This document shows, piece by piece, positions 58,164-64,000 of a stretch of DNA of 64,000 bases; position 1 is the stretch's first letter; the number at the start of each line of letters is the position of its first letter. This DNA is from Coix lacryma-jobi var. lacryma-jobi (taxonomy: Eukaryota; Streptophyta; Magnoliopsida; Poales; Poaceae). A program made the translations under genes and the position numbers. The notes under the pieces were generated by a model. It saw only the letters and a program-made list of their open reading frames with translations, was not told the DNA's origin and did no database searches. The stretch spans positions 94,180,649 to 94,244,648 of the forward strand of contig CM019830.1 of the NCBI GenBank assembly GCA_009763385.1, written 5' to 3'.

Positions 58164-58511
58164 TGCGGATACATGGGTGTATGCCGAGTCTCTGAGTGAT
58201 GAGTGATTGTCAACTGGGATAATGCGCATGTTCTTTGGCTTGTGTTGTGCAGGTGTCGAGCACGGATACAGTGATCGAAGGCAAGGTGAAGGTCAAGTAG
58301 AGACGTGCCGTGCCGATGGACCGAGAGTGGCGAAGGGCGGACGTGAGGCTTGGACTGAGGGACCGGTGGCCTGAGGATCAGCTGTGGTGGCTGACAGCCT
58401 GGGACATCGACGAGCGAAGACTTGCGGGTGGACGGGGTGCACGGGCGGTGCATCCCCTCTACGGGTCGGTTTGGTGGTGGAGCCACAGAAAAACCACCGA
58501 GTGGACGGTTT

Positions 58512-58735
58512 CCATGTTTGGGCCTCAAAACCTGGGCGCTGATGGTTTCCGAGTTTGGGCCAGAAAACTCGGGCTGAGGACGGTTTCCAGGTTTGGGCCT
58601 CAAAACCTGGGCACTGCGGGTTTCTGTGTTTGGGCCACAAAACTCAGGCGATGGACGGCTGGTTTCCCGGTTTGGGCCTCAAAACCGGGGGTTGGCTGTG
58701 AAGGCTGGTTTCCCGGTTTGGGCCACAAAACCGGG
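58512..58735 (+). repeat. Array of six covarying hairpins in LTR D
   Basis: Dyads start at 58512, 58549, 58587, 58624, 58666 and 58712, with arms CCATG/CCTGG, CCGAG/CTCGG, CCAGG/CCTGG, CTGTG/CTCAG, CCCGG/CCGGG and CCCGG/CCGGG. Two arms carry one mismatch. The loops alternate CCTC and CCAC except unit 2 (CCAG). Confidence 0.85.
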
Positions 58736-59514
58736 GGCGAAGTCTGGGAAAAGGACAAGCAGGGCGGTGGCGGCACGTGGCGGCAATCGGTGAGGTTGCG
58801 TAGAGGCAACGCTACCAGTTGTGCGGGCGTGGCCGTCGGATCACCACCTACCACATGTTGGTCCAGAATAACCCTAGGGTTTAGCTGGTTCGCTCTGTAA
58901 TTAGTTAGGGGTAGAGTGGGAATTAGAATTAGGATAAGTAGAGGGAGACACCCACCTCCCATCTTATCTCAGTCATTTGCTCTTTACCTTCTAGGTTTTC
59001 CTGCTCTCCCAATCCCCTGCTGTAGCAACTGAGATCCGCAGAGAACCATACCTCTGTGTACTGGAGATTTTGAGGAAGTGAGACCGTAATCTCACTGTTG
59101 TAGCGTGTGGTAGCCACTCGGATGCACATCGATGTGTTGATTCACGTTTTGTTCGCGTTCTTCGTTTCTCCGTGATTTTCCCGTCACTCGATCTCCCTCC
59201 CTACTACGTCTTTTCGAAATCCGTTTGAATCAACTTGTTCTTTACAGTGAGCAGATCATTTCCACCAAAGGAATTCATCTAACTCCTCACGAACAAGTAG
59301 ATCGGGTTGATTTCATTTTCGTGGCGCTTTTTCGTTCATACACCTTCCCTTTCTATTTCCCGGTGATTGAGTTGATTTGAGCAGATGATTTCTTGGGGAT
59401 AGTCTTCCAACTACCTCGTGATCATCTTCTCCAAGTTTGGGAACAAGGGATTTTGGTTTGATTCGAATTTGGGAGGATTTGAGTTGAGGGCGACCGAAAT
59501 CGCCCTCTCTGGTC

Positions 59515-59782
59515 AACCACAGACAGTCCACCATCTGACCGACGGATAGTCCGGGCATCGGGGATCAGCCGGATCAGTGGCTGTGTTCTTCGGCCAATTT
59601 GGTTTTGAGTGACCGGCGGACAGTCCGCAGTACACACTCGCGGACAGTCCGGGAACGTCCAGGGGACTTGCAGCATCGTTGTTGTTTCTGGTTTTCTGCC
59701 GGCGGACAGTCCGCCAGTGAACCGTGGACAGTCCGCACCTGGCGCGGACAGTCCGGGACTGGAAGTCCGGACAGTCCGCGAA
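59515..59782 (+). repeat. GCGGACAGTCCGC dyad array in LTR D
   Basis: About nine copies or variants occur, including GGCGGACAGTCCGC near 59615 and 59700 and CGCGGACAGTCCGGG at 59639 and 59742. Same position as in K and B. Confidence 0.8.
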
Positions 59783-60202
59783 TCGGCTGTAGGCTGAGCT
59801 TTCGTGCGTTTGCTCTCCCGACTTCATCGCTTGGTTTCCGGACTTCTCAGTTGGCTCTATAGTTCACCTAGGACCCTCTCTAAGTATATTTGCTACTTGT
59901 TAGCATCGGTATTTGGAGATTTCCCGATGTAGCCCTCAATCTACGTTCGGGACTCGGTTTTTACGGATCGAACTTGTGCCGGTGCTTTTGGCTTTTGGTT
60001 TGCTATCGCTTTGTGGTGTCTCGCTGTGATCCTAGGGATCATCCACCCTCTTCCAAGGGTCGTGGGCATCACGGTTCTAATCGAAGCTTTTGGGGTTGAT
60101 TTTGGGAACAAAAGGTCCAAGTTTCGAGAGAAATTTTTTGAGCTCCCATTCACCCCCCCCCCCCCTCTGGTTGCCTTGCTATTGCATTCTCGGTCCTTCA
60201 AT

Positions 60203-60217
60203 TTGTATCGGAGGGGG
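60203..60217 (+). promoter_or_regulatory. D: decayed primer binding site
   Basis: TTGTATCGGAGGGGG differs from the B and E PBS (TGGTATCGGAGCGGG) at two positions. Confidence 0.75.
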
Positions 60218-60263
60218 TTAAGGATCTTCCACCTTAGCCGGTTCCAGATCCACAGAAGGCGAC

Positions 60264-62527
60264 TTGGATCGCGGCGTGGGCAAACCGCCGTTTTTCGTTG
60301 GGACGAACTATGCGTATTGGAAGATACGCATGTCGGCCTATCTGCAGAGTATTGGTGCTTCCATCTGGGATATTTGCAACTTTGCTAATTACGTGGTCTT
60401 GGCTGCTCGTGTGACTCAGCATCAGATCGATGAGCACGATGCCAATAGTCGAGCCCGTAATGCTCTTTTCTCCTGTTTGAGCATGACGGAGTTTGATAGT
60501 GTTTCTCGCCTCGCTACGGCTCGGGAGATTTGGGCTACCCTCATGCGTTTCCATGTGGGAACCACTCAAGTCAAAACCTATCTCTACGAGTCGCACAAGC
60601 GAGAGTATGAGAACTTTCGACATATGCCTGGCGAGAGCATAGAGAGTTTATTCGCTCGCTTTCAGGTGATTGTCAACAGGATGAGGGCTAACAAGGAGTT
60701 GTTGCCTTTCGACGATCATGAGAGAGCTTTGAAGCTTTTGCATACTCTTGATCGGTCGGTGTGGGACTCGAAAGTTCAGGCGATCATCGAATCACCTAAC
60801 TATGAGACCCTCACATGCGACGAGCTCTTTAGTAAGCTCAAGTCCAGTGAGATTGACGCCATGGCGAGGACTTCTTATTGAAATCCTTCTGACCCGTCAA
60901 TGGCTTTGGTTTCTGGCTCTTCTGCTAACCCCTCTGGAGGATTTGTACTCTCTTCTCTTCTTTCTGTCACAGAGGAGCAGCTGGAATTCATGAGGGATGA
61001 CAAGTTGGCTCTTCTGCTAACCCCTCTGGAGGATTTGCACTCTCTTCTCTTCTTTTTGTCACAGAGGAGCAGCTGGAATTCATGGGGGATGACGAGTTGG
61101 CTTTTGTGGCTCTTCTGCTAACCCCTCTGGAGGATTTGCACTCTCTTCTCTTCTTTCTGTCATAGAGGAGCAGCTGGAATTCATGGGGGATGACGAGTTG
61201 GCTTTGCTCGCCAACCGGTTCTCGCGGTTTCACAACAACCGCATGAACCGTCGCCGCGGAGGAGGACGCTCAGGATGTTTCTAGTGTGGCGACCACAACC
61301 ACTTCATCGCCAATTGCCCGAAGAAGAACAAGCAAGTCTTTGGCAAGGCGGATCATGGGCACAAGTACGACTCTGGCAAGCACAAGGAGAAGTACGTCCC
61401 CGCAAAGCACAAGCGGAAGGGCGGCTTCAACAAGGAGTACATCAAGACGAAGTACTTAGAGAAGGCCCCGGCTGAGCAGCATGCTTTCTTCGCCACGCTC
61501 AGCGACGTCGATGACTCGGATGACGACTTCGCTTCCTCAAGCGAGGACGAGTCCGAGAAGAAGAGGATCGAGGGCAAGCTGAACGGCCTCTACTTCTTCG
61601 CCGACAATGAGGGCTTCTGCACCATGGCCCTCGGCAAAGAGGTCGACGATGAGCTGGAGGACATCCCTCGGAACGACGACGACAACGACAGCTCCTAGGT
61701 ATCTCAGACCCCCGATGAGCTTTCTGCTGAGGTCGAGAAACTTACTGCCGCTCTCCTTAGTCAAGACAAGCTACTTAGGCACGCTGCTAGAGAGAGGAAG
61801 GAGTTTAGGCAGAAGTGGGAGGATACGGTGAAGGAACTTGAAACTGTCAAGTCCACCGTTGTTGTCACCGAGGAGGAGGAGTGTGAGATGTGCTCCACAC
61901 ACATGACTGATCGTCTCACTTTGAGAAGTAAGTATGCTGTGTTGGTAGGTGAGGTGGATGAGCTGAAAGCTAGATCCTCGCTGTTGGGTTCGTGCAAGTC
62001 TTGTGCAGGCTTGCAATCCGAGTTGGCAGAGAAGAATGCCAAGATTGTGTCTCTAGAGAAGGCCAGCTCGGGTAGCACATGTGTGTCTAGATGCGCTTTG
62101 TGTGAGGGTTTGGAGATGGAGATTGCGAACGTGAAGCATGACAAGATGCAAACCGAGGAGGAAAACACATACCTTCGGAGCATCTTGTCATGGGTGTCTA
62201 GTGGTGAGCCGCAACTTGGGATGATGATCTCCCAGTTCAAGCGTGCTGCTGGAGGTCCAGGTGTAGGCTTTGCTCAGGGTGTTGAGTGTGCTTCATCTTT
62301 TGGCAAGGTTGGAGAGTTTAGTGGTCTTAATCCGAGTGAGAAGCCCAACTCCACCACTACTCCCAAGCTTACCAAGATACCACCCAAAGAGCCTCTAAAG
62401 CCTAACACCAAGGATGGTGTGTTTGTTAACCTCCGAGAGCTCCACCCAAGAAACAATCATGGGCTCCAAAACCAAACCACCTCAAGAACAAGCTAGACAC
62501 CATGCCACCCATCCAAGAGGAGCTTAT
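60264..62527 (+). pseudogene. D: copia gag, internally triplicated, cut by G
   Basis: The N-terminal frame 60264-60881 matches B and E gag and stops at TGA near 60880. A block of about 92-101 bp is present three times (60915, 61007, 61108) where B and E have one. The zinc knuckle is broken by TAG (CF-stop-CGDHNHFIANC, about 61285), and another TAG lies near 61696. A clean frame resumes at 61828-62496 (coiled coil, CALCEG). Gag ends at EEL where LTR G begins. No pol follows. Confidence 0.88.
60915..61200 (+). repeat. Tandem triplication inside D gag
   Basis: Three head-to-tail copies run from GGCTCTTCTGCTAACCCC to GATGACGAGTTGGCT. The first repeat distance is 92 bp and the second 101 bp, the latter with an extra CTTTTGTGG. 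Copies differ by a few bases (GTACTC/GCACTC, CACAG/CATAG). The 92-bp step is not a multiple of three and shifts the frame. Confidence 0.88.
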
Positions 62528-64000
62528 TGAAGGACCGAGAAAGCACTAGCAAGGCGACCAGAGGGGGGGTGCATGGGAGCTCAAAAATTTCTCTCGAAAC
62601 TTTGGCCAAATGTCCCAAAATCAACCCCGAAAAGCTACTACTGAAGCCGTGATGCCCACGACCCTTGGAAGAGGGTGGATGATCCCTAGGATCACAGCGA
62701 GGCACCACAAAGCGATAGCAAAGCGAACGACAAAAACACCGAGACAAGTTTGACCCTCAAAAACCAAGTCCCGAACGTAGATAGACTGCTACGTCGAGAA
62801 ATCCCTAAATACCTATGCTAACAAGTAGCAAAGATACCTAGAGGAGTTCCTTGGTCAACTACAAGGCCAGACAAGAAGTCCGAAAACCAAGCGAGGAAGC
62901 CGGGAGAGCAAACGCACAAAACCGGAGGCTTCAGCCAATCCGCGGACTGTCCAGCCCTGAGGTCCCGGACTGTCCGCCCCTACTGCGGACTGTCCGCTGG
63001 GGGATGGCAGACTGTCCGTCGGTTGAAAACGAGAAACAGCAACTCTGTTGGAACCTCCCTGGACGTTCTCGGACTGTCCGCCAAGCACAACGGCGGACTG
63101 TCCGCAGTTCAAAAATCACTTGCTCCTCAGCGCAGAGTCTGGCCACTGGTCTGGCCAAACCCGTCACGCGGACTGTCCGCCGGTCAAGACCGCGGACTGT
63201 CCGCCAACGAGCAGAGAGGGCGATTTCAGTCGCCTCCTCTCCAAATCTCTCCAAATTCGATCCAAATCAAAATCCCACGTTCCCACACTTGGAGAAGATG
63301 ATCACGGGGTAGTTAGGAGACTATCCCCAAGAAATCATCCGCTCAAATTGATTCAATCACCGGGAAATCGAAGGGGGAAGATCAAGAACGAAAAAATGCC
63401 ACAAAAACAAAATCAACCCGATCTACTTGTTCGCAAGGAGTTAGATAAATTCCTTCGGTGGAAATGATCTCCTTTCAAAAACGAACAAGTTGATTCAAAC
63501 GGATTTCACAAAGACGCATTATGGAGAGAGATCGAGCGACGGGAAAAACGCGGAGAAAAGAAGAACGCGAAGAACACGAACCAAAACGCGAATCAACACA
63601 TTGATCTGCAACCGTGTGGCTACCACACGCTACAACAGTGAGGTTACGGCCTCACTTCCTCAAAATCTCCAGTACACAGAGGTATGGTTCTTTGCGGATC
63701 TCAGCTAGCTATAGCAGGGGATTGGGAGAGCAGGAAACCCTAGAAGCAAAGAGCAAATGACTGAGATGGCATGGGAGGTGGGTGTCTCCCTCTACTTATC
63801 CTAATTCTAACTATTCCTAATTCCCACTCTACCCCTAACTACTTACAGAGCGAACCAGCTAAACCCGAAGGTTATTCTGGACCAACTCGGTGGTAGGTGG
63901 ATCCTACGGCCACGCCCGCACAACTCGTAGCGTTGCCTTGACGCAACCTCCCGATTGCCGCCACGTGCCGCCCTCGCTCTGCACCCCCGGTTTTGTGGCC
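62528..64000 (-). mobile_element. G: copia LTR on minus strand, running out of the window
   Basis: It starts TGAAGGACCGAG on the plus strand inside D's gag, with left flank CTTAT (62523-62527). It aligns with the reverse complement of B and D LTRs. The GCGGACTGTCCGC dyads lie at 62940-63205 and the first hairpin starts at 63986. Whether it is a solo LTR or the 3' LTR of an element cannot be seen. Confidence 0.88.
62940..63205 (-). repeat. GCGGACTGTCCGC dyad array in LTR G
   Basis: About eight copies occur, among them CGCGGACTGTCCAG (62940), TGCGGACTGTCCGC (62984), GGCGGACTGTCCGC (63091) and CGCGGACTGTCCGCC (63168 and 63191). They are the complement of the series in K, B and D. Confidence 0.8.

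Larger units (their letters stand above)
58164..60200 (+). mobile_element. D: copia 5' LTR inserted in B
   Basis: This 2037-bp LTR runs from TGCGGATACATGGG to ...TCGGTCCTTCA, with left flank ACAAG (58159-58163). A PBS and gag follow, so it is D's 5' LTR and not B's 3' LTR. Compared with K and B, about 45 bp near 58428 (the GGTGTTGCTCGGG region) is missing. Hairpins lie at 58512-58735 and GCGGACAGTCCGC dyads at 59515-59782. Confidence 0.88.

Noticed and set aside
58164..62527. Tandem element sharing one LTR between B and D (unequal recombination)
   Set aside because: E shows that B's 3' UTR should continue at the break and that the polypurine tract is missing, so nested insertion is simpler.

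Overview
The window is plant nuclear DNA made almost entirely of nested LTR retrotransposons; I found no convincing host gene, tRNA, rRNA, CRISPR array or bacterial feature. Long Ty1/copia elements of the SIRE/Maximus type, Athila-like and Tat-like Ty3/gypsy elements, dense dyad repeats such as GCGGACAGTCCGC and methyl-CpG-style decay all point to a large grass genome, probably panicoid (maize, sorghum, sugarcane type). The species call is inference. Elements are given letters here and are used throughout. | Left part (1-9569): K, a copia LTR running in from the left edge (1-1871); L, a minus-strand Athila-like element with protease, gag, tRNA-Asp-type PBS and one LTR (1872-6100); M, an eroded copia LTR remnant (6101-6611); A, a copia element with LTR (6612-8598), PBS and frameshifted gag (8657-9569). 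| Middle left (9570-25251): H, an Athila-type LTR and long non-coding interior inserted in A's gag; J, a solo copia LTR inserted in H with a perfect GGTTA duplication; I, a GC-rich Tat-like gypsy element lacking its RT core and right LTR; then a surviving piece of A's reverse transcriptase. A deletion must have removed the right ends of I and H together with A's protease and integrase. | Right part (25252-64000): B, a copia element inserted in A's RT. B is split by C, a Tat-like gypsy element (29812-54204, identical-length 1565-bp LTRs, CGTGG duplication). C is split by E, a near-complete minus-strand copia element (32463-45738, TGTCG duplication). E is split by F, a 1915-bp LTR-only gypsy insertion (ATGAT duplication). 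B's 3' untranslated region is split by D (LTR 58164-60200 plus gag), and D by G, a minus-strand copia LTR that leaves the window. The deepest chain is M > A > B > C > E > F. | The most interesting content is inside C. Between integrase and the 3' LTR, on the antisense strand, lie two intron-containing genes: a six-exon gene for a plant-mobile-domain plus coiled-coil protein (49494-52490), and a three-exon gene with its own TATA box (48215-49053). In both, splice sites keep one reading frame across all exons, although each has two in-frame stops. The second highlight is in the copia LTRs: a tandem array of six or seven 24-nt hairpins with a near-constant loop and stems that change in complementary fashion, followed by arrays of a shorter dyad motif that differs between LTR subfamilies.
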